Shown here piece by piece: positions 1 through 5,907 of a DNA stretch of 6,894 bases; position 1 is the stretch's first letter; each line of letters begins with the position of its first letter. Both the position numbers and the translations under genes were made by a program. Location of the stretch: assembly GCA_023441125.1 (NCBI GenBank), contig JAEZQV010000306.1, positions 1 through 6,894 of the forward strand. The letters run 5' to 3'. This stretch comes from Bacillota bacterium. Its GTDB lineage: Bacteria > Bacillota_C > Negativicutes > Sporomusales > Sporomusaceae. The notes under the pieces are model-generated. The model was not told where the DNA came from. It did not search any database and worked only from the letters and a program-made list of their open reading frames with translations.

Positions 1-404
1 ATTACAACATAAGCTTCGTCTTCCTGGAGCAGCCTTTCCATGGCGTTGGTTCCCACGCGACCGGCCCCGCATACAATAATATGGTTTTGCATGGCAGCAA
101 TCCGCCGGTTCATGCCTCTTCGCCCCCATACGTTTTTTAACTGCCCTTCAATCAGGGCGCTGATAATCAGAGTAAATGTATAATAAGCCATGCCGACACC
201 ACTAATAATCAGGGCCATGGTGAACAAACGGCCGGCAAGTGTTTTGGGTACAATATCGCCATAACCAACAGTAGCCACCGTCACTACCGTAAAATACAAG
301 GCATCAAAAAAAGATAAGTTCTCAATTAGCATATAGCCGATAATACCGATTATCTGAATAACAAGAAAAGCCCCGATCGTAACTTTAAGCCGTTGAAAGG
401 GCAA
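1..404 (-). CDS. RCK-domain potassium channel, N-terminal part (cut by window start)
   Basis: The first 134 residues of a two-TM potassium channel are visible; the rest lies beyond base 1. Seen: TM1 at about residues 8-25, a pore helix at about 33-44, the exact K+ selectivity filter TVGYGD at 45-50, TM2 at about 59-84, then a short basic linker leading into a Rossmann-type RCK/TrkA-N domain. That domain starts near residue 107, with the nucleotide-binding glycines G113, G115 and G118 in the CGAGRVG motif. Such channels sit in the cytoplasmic membrane and pass K+ under control of a ligand bound to the RCK ring. The start is uncertain. A TTG at 404 has a GGAG-containing site 8 nt upstream. A GTG at 413 in the same frame has a perfect AGGAGG but 14 nt upstream, and an in-frame TAG lies just before it. 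The histidine kinase gene ends about 80-90 bp upstream on the same strand with no clear terminator between, so co-transcription is plausible. Confidence 0.93.
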   Translation of the reverse strand, partial: MPFQRLKVTIGAFLVIQIIGIIGYMLIENLSFFDALYFTVVTVATVGYGDIVPKTLAGRLFTMALIISGVGMAYYTFTLIISALIEGQLKNVWGRRGMNRRIAAMQNHIIVCGAGRVGTNAMERLLQEDEAYVV

Positions 405-492
405 ACCACTCACTCCCTAAAAGAGTACCTCCTCACAGATATTAGCTCTGTCAGGGACAAACTCCTGCTTCACCAAGACCGAATCAACAGTT

Positions 493-2124
493 TTAATCAA
501 TACCGGACACATAATCGTCAGTCGCTGCCGGCAACAGCACAGTAAATACCGTTCCCTGCCCTTTTTGGCTATATACTTTTATTTTTCCGCCATGATTTTC
601 TACAATACTATAACAGACCGACAGCCCCAGGCCGGTTCCGCTTTCTTTGGTTGTAAAAAAAGGAGTACCCAGTTTACTAATGATTTCCTCCGGAATACTT
701 TCCCCATCATTCTCCACTGTCACAGCCACCATATTTTGCTGCCGGCCAATAGCCAAGGTAATGTTGCCGCCGATCGGCGCCGCCTCAATGGCGTTTTTCA
801 GCAAATTAATGAAAACCTGTTTAAGCTGCGCCATATCGCCAAAGGCGAAACAGCCGAAAGCCGGTGGCGGCTGCAGCCGTACAACAATAGCTTTATTATG
901 TACCTGTCCTTCCATGAGCAAGGCCACATCAGCCAGCAGTTTGCAGATATTAATCTTCTCAAACTCCGGTTCTTTGAGCGGACGGGCCAGCATCTGAAAC
1001 TCGCTGATCAGGTTATCAATCCGGCCAATCTCCGAGAGAATTATTTCCAGGTGTTCCGGTGTTGCCGGCCTGTCGGTGCGCCGGGCCATGAGCTGTATAA
1101 ACCCTTTTATGGACGTCAGCGGATTTCTGATTTCATGGGCAATGCCGGCAGCAAACTGGTTAACACAGGTCATGCGCTCCAGCCTGAGCTGTTCGCGTTC
1201 GCGCTCATGCCGTCTGGCCTGACGCCAAACACCGTATAAAAGTGCCAGGCAAAGCGCCAGCAAAAAGAAATTCTCCGCATCCTCGATTGATTTCCCCAGA
1301 ACTCTTGTATATAAAGCCGTCATGGGTACCGTTGTCGCCACACGCCAGTTGGCGTTGGACAAATCAGTATAGATAATCAGCTTATCCAAGCCGTCATACT
1401 GTGAATTATACTCAGCCATCCCGGCCCTGTTATGCATCAGGTCAATCATTTGCTCTTTTAGTGCCGCACTTTCAGGGTAAAGCTCATTCAAATACGGGTG
1501 ATAAATAAACTGCCCGCCGCCGTCTAACACAAAAAGATACTGCCGCTCCGGCATACGGTCCTGCATTATGGCGACAGCTATATCATTTAACGGAATATAC
1601 GCCACCAGCACCGCACTAACCTGGTGGCCCTCCATGACTGGAACCTGGATACTGACGAACGCCGTTTCAAGGCTGTCATACACCAGTCTGCCTGAAATAC
1701 CGGTTTTTCCTGCCACTGCATTTTGAAAGGTTGCGGAAAAGTTGGGATCTGTGAAAGGCGAGTGGACGTAGCCCGGCATGGACTGACAGTCGCAAATCAG
1801 TTCACCCTGTTTATCATACAACGCAATATTATCAACCCCCAGGATGCCTGCCGCCGCCAGCAGACTTCGCCTGACCCGCAGGCTTTCCAGGCTGCGCACA
1901 TCCTGATAATTGGCCAGAAGCTTAAGGCCTATCAATTTGGTATTAAAATACATATCCAGATTGTTCGCTTCAACAATAAGGCGCTCCCGCTCACCTTCCA
2001 CTACAGTCTTATACTGGTAATTGAAATAGTTTATTATCAGACCGATCATGACGATCAGCAGACCGATACCGACAGCTGCCATTGCTACTGTGTTTTTTGT
2101 TTTGGAAAGCACCACCAAATTCAC
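493..2124 (-). CDS. Cache-domain membrane sensor histidine kinase
   Basis: A 543-residue two-component sensor kinase that should autophosphorylate on histidine and pass the phosphate to a response regulator; no regulator gene is in the window. Seen in order: TM1 at about 12-33; an extracytoplasmic region of about 250 residues that reads as a double Cache sensor (core near YLFVLDGGG, C-terminal strand near ANWRVATTVP at 258-267); TM2 at about 284-300; a short charged helical linker with no room for a HAMP domain; a HisKA domain with H-box AAGIAHEIRNPLT and phospho-acceptor H330; and an HATPase domain with N-box QVFINLLKNAIEAA (N444), G1 box ENDGESIP (471-478), F-box PFFTTK (488-493) and G2 box GTGLGL (496-501). 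All catalytic boxes are intact. Cytoplasmic domains of this type are common in sporulation/KinB-like kinases. That link is family inference, and the ligand is unknown. The start codon is GTG. The AGG at 2124 sits too close, so in-frame GTGs at 2115 or 2112 are alternatives. Confidence 0.93.
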   Translation of the reverse strand: MNLVVLSKTKNTVAMAAVGIGLLIVMIGLIINYFNYQYKTVVEGERERLIVEANNLDMYFNTKLIGLKLLANYQDVRSLESLRVRRSLLAAAGILGVDNIALYDKQGELICDCQSMPGYVHSPFTDPNFSATFQNAVAGKTGISGRLVYDSLETAFVSIQVPVMEGHQVSAVLVAYIPLNDIAVAIMQDRMPERQYLFVLDGGGQFIYHPYLNELYPESAALKEQMIDLMHNRAGMAEYNSQYDGLDKLIIYTDLSNANWRVATTVPMTALYTRVLGKSIEDAENFFLLALCLALLYGVWRQARRHEREREQLRLERMTCVNQFAAGIAHEIRNPLTSIKGFIQLMARRTDRPATPEHLEIILSEIGRIDNLISEFQMLARPLKEPEFEKINICKLLADVALLMEGQVHNKAIVVRLQPPPAFGCFAFGDMAQLKQVFINLLKNAIEAAPIGGNITLAIGRQQNMVAVTVENDGESIPEEIISKLGTPFFTTKESGTGLGLSVCYSIVENHGGKIKVYSQKGQGTVFTVLLPAATDDYVSGID

Positions 2125-2198
2125 CGCCTTTTTGACATATTTCGCTAAAATTCAAACTATTCCTGCCGTGTCCGCTAAACTTTGCTGCCTTTTTCACA

Positions 2199-2238
2199 TA
2201 CAAATAAGAAAAGCCTTCAGAGTGAACTCTGAAAGCTT
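2199..2238 (-). terminator. Intrinsic terminator of the tRNA operon
   Basis: Read on the minus strand, 12 nt after the tRNA-Val 3' end, a 12-bp stem (arms 2227-2238 and 2211-2222, one G-U pair) with a 4-nt loop is followed by a U-rich tail, UUCUUAUUU. It ends the tRNA transcript before the histidine kinase gene that lies further downstream on the same strand. Confidence 0.85.
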
Positions 2239-2249
2239 TCAATGACTGG

Positions 2250-2325
<76 letters not shown>

Positions 2326-2326
2326 G

Positions 2327-2401
2327 TGGTGACCCGTAGGGGATTCGAACCCCTGATACCGCCGTGAAAGGGCGGTGTCTTAACCACTTGACCAACGGGC
2401 C
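2327..2401 (-). tRNA. tRNA-Glu (anticodon TTC)
   Basis: A 75-nt cloverleaf with encoded CCA. The acceptor arms GGCCCGT/ACGGGTC pair with one G-U at position 2. The anticodon stem CCGCC/GGCGG encloses loop CTTTCAC (anticodon TTC). The T arm AGGGG/CCCCT encloses TTCGAAT. It is the middle gene of the operon, separated from both neighbours by one base, so the three tRNAs must be released by processing of one precursor. Confidence 0.97.
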
Positions 2402-2402
2402 A

Positions 2403-2478
2403 TGGCTCCTCGAGTAGGACTCGAACCTACGACAAATCGGTTAACAGCCGATTGCTCTACCGACTGAGCTATCGAGGA
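2403..2478 (-). tRNA. tRNA-Asn (anticodon GTT)
   Basis: A 76-nt cloverleaf with encoded CCA. The acceptor arms TCCTCGA/TCGAGGA pair fully. The anticodon stem ATCGG/CCGAT encloses loop CTGTTAA (anticodon GTT). The T arm GTAGG/CCTAC encloses TTCGAGT. The discriminator base is G, as usual for tRNA-Asn. It is the first gene of the operon, about 20 nt below the -10 box of a strong promoter. Confidence 0.97.
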
Positions 2479-2498
2479 ATTTATATATGACATAATGA

Positions 2499-2527
2499 AT
2501 TATATAATAGGCAAAATAAAAATGCAA
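2499..2527 (-). promoter_or_regulatory. Sigma-A-type promoter of the tRNA operon
   Basis: On the minus strand, -35 TTGCAT (2522-2527) lies exactly 17 bp from a perfect -10 TATAAT (2499-2504). Transcription would begin around 2490, giving a leader of about 12 nt before tRNA-Asn. The spacing and consensus -10 fit a strong stable-RNA promoter. Confidence 0.82.
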
Positions 2528-2640
2528 GTCCTCTGAATTATTTATTTATTGCCTGCGCTCTCTGGCAAAGGATATTTTTACTAAAACATCAAATACTGAT
2601 AATAAAGAGTATAAAAGTTACTTAGTAAGGAGGAACCGCT

Positions 2641-3753
2641 TTGGATCCAAGAATAAAAACTCTTGCCAAAAACCTGATTGGTTATTCAACCAGTCTGCAG
2701 CCTGGCGAAAAAATATTAATCGAGATGTTCGATGATGCCGTTCCACTGGCCAAGGCCCTCGTTGACGAAGCCTATGCCGCAGGCGGTATCCCGTTTCTGG
2801 AAATCAAAAACAGCCAGCTGCAGCGCGCGCTGCTCATGCAGGCGTCGGGCGATCAGCTCAAAATGGCTGCCGCCTGGGAACAGGCCAGAATGAAAGAAAT
2901 GAACGCCTACATTGCCATCAGAGCCAGCTTTAATATCACCGAAATGGCTGATGTGCCTGCCGCCCAGCTGCAAAGCTACCAGCAGAACTGGATAAAGCCG
3001 GTACATCTTGATGTGCGGGTTCCCAAAACCAAATGGTGCATTCTCCGGTGGCCCAATGCTTCTATGGCCCAATTAGCCAACAGCAGCACCGAAGCTTTCG
3101 AAGATTTCTATTTTAATGTATGCAATCTTGATTATGCCAAAATGGCCAAAGCCATGGACCCGCTGATTCAGCTTATGGAGAGCACCGATAAGGTGAAGAT
3201 TACCGGTCCCGGCACTGACCTTACTTTTTCTATCAAAGGAATACCGGCGGTTAAATGCGCCGGCCTCAGAAATATACCCGACGGTGAAGTTTACACTGCG
3301 CCGGTAAAAGATTCGGTCAACGGGATCCTTGCCTATAATACCCCGGCCGTATACCAGGGATTCACCTATGACAATATTCGGCTTGAGTTTAAAAACGGCA
3401 AGATTGTCAAAGCCACGGCCAATGACAATGAAAAAATCAATCAAATTTTTGCTACTGATGATGGAGCGCGCTATATCGGCGAATTCGCATTAGGCGTAAA
3501 TCCTTATATCGAAAAGCCCATGAAGGATACTTTGTTTGATGAGAAAATCAAGGGCAGTTTCCACTTTACACCCGGCAATGCCTATGATGCGGCCTTTAAT
3601 GGCAATAAATCCGCCATACACTGGGATCTTGTCTGCATTCAAAATCCGGAATACGGCGGTGGCGAAATTTGGTTTGACGATCAGCTCATTCGTAAAGACG
3701 GGCGGTTTGTTCTTGCAGAATTGGCTGGCTTGAATCCGGAAAATTTACTGTAA
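2641..3753 (+). CDS. M29-family metallo-aminopeptidase
   Basis: A 370-residue cytoplasmic enzyme expected to remove N-terminal amino acids from peptides using two divalent metal ions, as in the AmpS/AmpT/PepS family (MEROPS M29). Length and architecture match the family: an N-terminal domain to about residue 180, then the catalytic domain. The expected metal and catalytic residues are visible by family comparison: E216 (in PDGEVYTAP), E281 (in GEFALGVNP), H308 (in GSFHFTPG), Y315, and H327/D329 (in IHWDLV). The enzyme therefore looks active. The start is TTG at 2641, with a perfect AAGGAGG site 7 nt upstream. No signal peptide is seen. It is monocistronic: the divergent tRNA operon lies upstream, and a terminator plus convergent speE lie downstream. 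Upstream promoter candidates (TTTACT with 17 bp to TAATAA, 2575-2603 region) are weak. Substrate preference cannot be read from the sequence. Confidence 0.94.
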   Translation: MDPRIKTLAKNLIGYSTSLQPGEKILIEMFDDAVPLAKALVDEAYAAGGIPFLEIKNSQLQRALLMQASGDQLKMAAAWEQARMKEMNAYIAIRASFNITEMADVPAAQLQSYQQNWIKPVHLDVRVPKTKWCILRWPNASMAQLANSSTEAFEDFYFNVCNLDYAKMAKAMDPLIQLMESTDKVKITGPGTDLTFSIKGIPAVKCAGLRNIPDGEVYTAPVKDSVNGILAYNTPAVYQGFTYDNIRLEFKNGKIVKATANDNEKINQIFATDDGARYIGEFALGVNPYIEKPMKDTLFDEKIKGSFHFTPGNAYDAAFNGNKSAIHWDLVCIQNPEYGGGEIWFDDQLIRKDGRFVLAELAGLNPENLL

Positions 3754-3764
3754 CTAACCCAAAC

Positions 3765-3837
3765 GGGATTGCCGCGTCTGTCCAGGCGTAATGAGCGCAC
3801 TTCATTACAGGCAGCGTGGCAATCTCCTATTTTTTTC
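3765..3837 (+). terminator. Compound intrinsic terminator of the aminopeptidase gene
   Basis: An outer stem (GGGATTGCC at 3765-3773 with GGCAATCTC at 3817-3825; one G-U, extendable by about 3 bp) carries an inner hairpin of 7 bp (GTAATGA 3788-3794 with TCATTAC 3802-3808). A run of seven T follows at 3830-3836. On the minus strand the tail is T-poor, so it mainly serves the plus-strand gene, though it could also slow read-through from speE. Confidence 0.8.
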
Positions 3838-3845
3838 TCTAGGCT

Positions 3846-4682
3846 TTACTTCAGCAGTTCCTGCACAAAGTTCGGTAAAGCAAAGCAGCTTTGTTGGATA
3901 CCCCGGTTGTAGTAGCGTGTTTCTAGATTGTCTGGAATCCGGGATACATCAGGATTGGCCGGATCATACTGCTTTGAGCCGATGGTAAAACAATGCAACC
4001 CGCCCGGATAAAGCGGGATATTGGCTAAATACAAACGGGTAATGGGAAATAGCGAAGCAATATCCTGGTAAAGACGTTTTATCAGTTCCTGATGATAAAA
4101 GGGTGATTCGGTTTGCTGGACAAACAAGCCATCCGCTTTTAACGCCTTGTGCACATTCTGATAAAACCCGTGAGTGAATAATCCTTCACCAGGACCGATC
4201 GGGTCCGAACAGTCCACAATAATGACATCGTACTTGTTTTGTACTTCCTGCATATGCCTTATGCCATCACCAATTTTCAGCCGCAGTTTAGGATGCTTCT
4301 TGTTTAAGGCGACACTGATCTCCGGCAGGTATTTTTTGCTGACGTCAACCACCAGGCCATCAATTTCCACCATTTCGGCCACCTCAACCGAGTGATGCTT
4401 GACTACCTCGCGAATAGTACCGCCATCCCCGCCGCCGATAACCAATACCGTTTTCGGGTCTGGATGCGCAGACAGCGGTACATGGGCAATCATCTCATGA
4501 TAAATAAACTCATCAAAAACCGATGTTTGAAAAACACCATCAAGTACCAGCATCCGTCCGAACTCATGGGAATCAACTACTGCGACCTCCTGGAAATCTG
4601 ACTGACCGGAATAAAGGGTAGCTTTTATTCTGGCGGTTAACCCAAGATTTTTGGTTTGATATTCGGTATACCATAACTCCAT
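3846..4682 (-). CDS. speE: Spermidine synthase (polyamine aminopropyltransferase)
   Basis: A 278-residue cytoplasmic enzyme that transfers the aminopropyl group of decarboxylated S-adenosylmethionine to putrescine, giving spermidine and methylthioadenosine. Seen: the N-terminal beta domain with LVLDGVFQTS (Q52) and the substrate-side motif YHEM (61-64); the nucleotide-binding loop GGGDGG at 83-88; E107 (EID), a likely ribose contact; D139 (GDG), a likely adenine contact; and the catalytic aspartate region VDCSDPIGP with D157 and D160. The late motif reads IPLYPGGLHCFTIGS (222-236), where Firmicute relatives usually have YPxGLW. Length is normal for the family. The start is ATG, with GGGAGG 10 nt upstream. 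The gene stands alone: no speD or speB is in the window. It converges on the aminopeptidase and has a candidate promoter at 4718-4746. Confidence 0.96.
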   Translation of the reverse strand: MELWYTEYQTKNLGLTARIKATLYSGQSDFQEVAVVDSHEFGRMLVLDGVFQTSVFDEFIYHEMIAHVPLSAHPDPKTVLVIGGGDGGTIREVVKHHSVEVAEMVEIDGLVVDVSKKYLPEISVALNKKHPKLRLKIGDGIRHMQEVQNKYDVIIVDCSDPIGPGEGLFTHGFYQNVHKALKADGLFVQQTESPFYHQELIKRLYQDIASLFPITRLYLANIPLYPGGLHCFTIGSKQYDPANPDVSRIPDNLETRYYNRGIQQSCFALPNFVQELLK

Positions 4683-4717
4683 AAGTAGGATTCCTCCCCT
4701 GCCATTTTAACTTCTAT

Positions 4718-4746
4718 CTTATATTCTACCTTATATGATTTGTATA
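4718..4746 (-). promoter_or_regulatory. Candidate sigma-A promoter of speE
   Basis: On the minus strand, -35 TATACA (4741-4746) and -10 TATAAG (4718-4723) are separated by 17 bp, which gives a leader of about 30 nt. The match is moderate (4/6 and 5/6) in AT-rich DNA. A perfect inverted repeat begins 4 bp upstream of the -35 box. Confidence 0.5.
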
Positions 4747-4750
4747 GGCA

Positions 4751-4771
4751 CAAATTTTATCACAAAATTTG
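4751..4771. repeat. Perfect 8-bp inverted repeat, possible operator
   Basis: CAAATTTT (4751-4758) and AAAATTTG (4764-4771) flank a 5-bp centre just upstream of the speE -35 element. The size suits a dimeric regulator site. The AT-rich composition raises the chance of coincidence, and no known operator consensus is recognised. Confidence 0.4.
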
Positions 4772-4773
4772 CC

Positions 4774-4869
4774 ACATTTAAAGTTAAATCTGAAAAATCC
4801 ATATTTCGGCTGCTATTTTAAAATATGTGAAATTGATAACTTTTTCTTTAAATGTACTTTATTTCACAT
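4774..4869. repeat. Two interleaved inverted repeats in the speE/small-ORF intergenic region
   Basis: ACATTTAAAG (4774-4783) is the exact reverse complement of CTTTAAATGT (4846-4855). ATGTGAAAT (4825-4833) is the exact reverse complement of ATTTCACAT (4861-4869). The pairs overlap in order (A, B, A', B'), so they cannot all form simple hairpins at once. The last arm lies where the -35 region of the rightward promoter would be. These may be regulator half-sites or chance in AT-rich DNA. Confidence 0.4.
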
Positions 4870-4886
4870 TCAATATGGTGTATAAT
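4858..4886 (+). promoter_or_regulatory. Candidate promoter of the small membrane-protein gene
   Basis: A perfect -10 TATAAT at 4881-4886 has only a weak -35 (TTTATT at 4858-4863, 17-bp spacer). The transcript would start near 4893, with a leader of about 57 nt before the GTG at 4950. The weak -35 overlaps an inverted-repeat arm, which would fit activator or repressor control. Confidence 0.5.
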
Positions 4887-4949
4887 GAATTTACAAACAG
4901 ATTCCTTTCCAAATTCAGCTACAGACTATAAACGGGAGGGGGTGAGCTT

Positions 4950-5114
4950 GTGTTCAAAAGTATTACGTTTTACCTGCTGCTGGCAATTATCAGCCCGCTG
5001 TTTACGGCGTCACTGTTTTTGCTGATTTTTACGTCACCAATTTGGTTTTTTCTCACATTGCCGTATCATATCAGCCAGCGCAGTCAGCCTGAAACTGCCC
5101 TATCTTTAAAGTAG
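4950..5114 (+). CDS. Small hydrophobic membrane protein, 54 residues, unrecognised
   Basis: I do not recognise this family. The frame starts at GTG 4950, behind a G-rich Shine-Dalgarno region at 4934-4945 (GGGAGG then GGGTGA), and ends at TAG. Residues 5-28 are almost wholly hydrophobic, and 29-38 form a second short hydrophobic stretch containing two prolines and WFF. The protein could span the membrane once or form a tight hairpin. The last 15 residues are polar, beginning with HISQRSQPE. It is flanked by a -10 box upstream and a strong terminator right after the stop codon, so it appears to be a complete one-gene transcription unit. These signals, rather than its length, are the reason for calling it. 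Function is unknown; single-pass modulators of membrane enzymes and toxin-like peptides share this size, but nothing here picks one. Confidence 0.6.
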   Translation: MFKSITFYLLLAIISPLFTASLFLLIFTSPIWFFLTLPYHISQRSQPETALSLK

Positions 5115-5126
5115 TCCTCCTCATAA

Positions 5127-5188
5127 CAAAGCTCTTTCGTTGTTGATTCGTAGCCAACGGATAAATAACAAAAGAGCCTTGTTTTTTT
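5127..5188 (+). terminator. Strong intrinsic terminator after the small membrane-protein gene
   Basis: A long imperfect stem has its 5' arm at 5127-5149 (core GCTCTTT) and its 3' arm at 5159-5181 (core AAAGAGC), with few mismatches and G-U pairs and a loop of about 9 nt. It is followed directly by seven T (5182-5188). It begins 13 nt after the stop codon at 5114. Confidence 0.85.
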
Positions 5189-5198
5189 ATATATAAAG

Positions 5199-5229
5199 AG
5201 AGCCGCCAGCCAATTATGCTGACGGCTCT
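5199..5229 (-). terminator. Hairpin downstream of the YmaF-family gene
   Basis: A 12-bp GC-rich stem (AGAGCCGCCAGC 5199-5210 with GCTGACGGCTCT 5218-5229, one G-U pair) with a 7-nt loop lies 15 nt beyond the stop codon of the minus-strand gene. The minus-strand tail, CUUUAUAUAU, is only partly U-rich, so termination may be weaker than at the neighbouring plus-strand site. Confidence 0.6.
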
Positions 5230-5244
5230 TGTAAGTAATGCACC

Positions 5245-5760
5245 TTATTCTGCTTCGGGACGCTTGCCATACTTGTATTTATATTTAGGCATTTTTACCG
5301 GCGGATCGCAGTCATCCTCTTCTTCTTCTATGCACTCACAGTCGTCTTCTTCCGTGTCTTCCTCGCAGTCGTCATCCTCTTCCGTTTCATAGGCCGGGCA
5401 TGGCCCCAGGCCGGTGACTCCGGAAAAACTGTGGCAATGGTCGTCATTTTCGCTGGTCGTGCCATCAAAATAATGAACATGATTGTCACAGGGCATTTCA
5501 ATTGCCGGCCCGGTCATAACATCTTCGGTATGCCAGTGCCCACACTCACAGTCCCCTTCTTCGCTGATGAACGAGGTCCGGCCATGAATGCGGTGAACAT
5601 GACTTCTTCCCTTTTCTCTCGCCGGTCCGCTGACACCCATAAGAATATGCTGATGCTCATCCGCTACATCCACTTCTGTCAAATAAGTGTGAACATGCGG
5701 CATCCTGCCATCGTCATGGTGATGGTGATGGGGTTTACGGTCTTCTTCCTGTACAGGCAT
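5245..5760 (-). CDS. YmaF-family His/Cys-rich protein
   Basis: A 171-residue soluble protein resembling the YmaF family of Firmicutes, whose function is unknown. Seen in order: a short N-terminus with five consecutive histidines (11-15); a central block (22-118) of repeated HxH units, namely H22/H24, H36/H38, H54/H56/H59, H75/H77, H94/H96 and H108/H110, most followed by a glycine-threonine or glycine-serine turn such as HVHYFDGTTS; an acidic stretch (125-152) rich in D/E with cysteines C132, C141, C143 and C151; and a basic tail with KYKYKYGKR. The His, Cys and Asp/Glu content suggests binding of several metal ions, perhaps storage, buffering or a spore or cell-surface role; this is inference. 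No signal peptide or TM is present. The start is ATG 5760, chosen because GGGAGGTG lies 10 nt upstream. An 18-codon extension to 5814 has no ribosome site and would cover the promoter. It is transcribed divergently from the GGDEF gene. Confidence 0.85.
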   Translation of the reverse strand: MPVQEEDRKPHHHHHDDGRMPHVHTYLTEVDVADEHQHILMGVSGPAREKGRSHVHRIHGRTSFISEEGDCECGHWHTEDVMTGPAIEMPCDNHVHYFDGTTSENDDHCHSFSGVTGLGPCPAYETEEDDDCEEDTEEDDCECIEEEEDDCDPPVKMPKYKYKYGKRPEAE

Positions 5761-5795
5761 AATGCTATCGCACCTCCCAAATGTTCTCACACCGT

Positions 5796-5825
5796 ATTGT
5801 ATGCGGCAAAGCATAGAATTGTCAC
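5796..5825 (-). promoter_or_regulatory. Candidate sigma-A promoter of the YmaF-family gene
   Basis: On the minus strand, -35 GTGACA (5820-5825) and -10 TACAAT (5796-5801), each 5/6 to consensus, are 18 bp apart. The leader would be about 30 nt, ending in the GGGAGGTG ribosome site. A perfect TTGACA at 5855-5860 further upstream lacks a good -10 at the right distance. Confidence 0.6.
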
Positions 5826-5861
5826 CATTTTTTGTTTACATAGAACCGAATATGTGTCAAC

Positions 5862-5877
5862 TGCTTACCAATAAGCA
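5862..5877. repeat. Short perfect palindrome between divergent genes
   Basis: TGCTTA (5862-5867) and TAAGCA (5872-5877) flank a 4-bp centre. It lies upstream of the YmaF-family promoter and close to TATAGT/TATAAC sequences that could be a -10 box for the rightward GGDEF gene. It could be an operator for either gene; it is short enough to be chance. Confidence 0.35.
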
Positions 5878-5907
5878 TATAGTATAACAAAGGCCCTTAC
5901 CGCCAAC

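Noticed and set aside
565..1239. Plus-strand open frame of 224 codons
   Set aside because: It lies entirely antisense to the histidine kinase, whose catalytic boxes are unambiguous. The antisense protein shows no domain and there is no ribosome site; it is a codon-composition shadow.
2143..2179. CGCTAAA repeated exactly 30 bp apart upstream of the kinase
   Set aside because: It is only two copies of a 7-mer with unrelated flanks; too little for a CRISPR or iteron array.
4942..5025. Alternative GTG start in another frame ahead of the small membrane-protein gene
   Set aside because: That frame gives only about 27 Cys/Arg-rich codons and its start overlaps the ribosome site; the 4950 frame is longer and clearly hydrophobic-protein-like.
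5716..5730. Five-histidine run with alternating CAT/CAC codons, resembling an engineered His tag
   Set aside because: It has only five histidines, is inside an ordinary gene start with native signals, and is followed by many further HxH pairs as in the YmaF family. Surrounding DNA shows no vector sequence.
5761..5814. 18-codon upstream extension of the YmaF-family frame to an earlier ATG
   Set aside because: The extension would cover the -10 box and ribosome site. GGGAGGTG stands at proper distance before the ATG at 5760, and the extra residues have no family likeness.
5431..5874. Plus-strand open frame of 147 codons
   Set aside because: It is antisense to the His-repeat protein and its promoter. 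Its methionine/valine-rich composition is the complement of the histidine codons, and no ribosome site is present.
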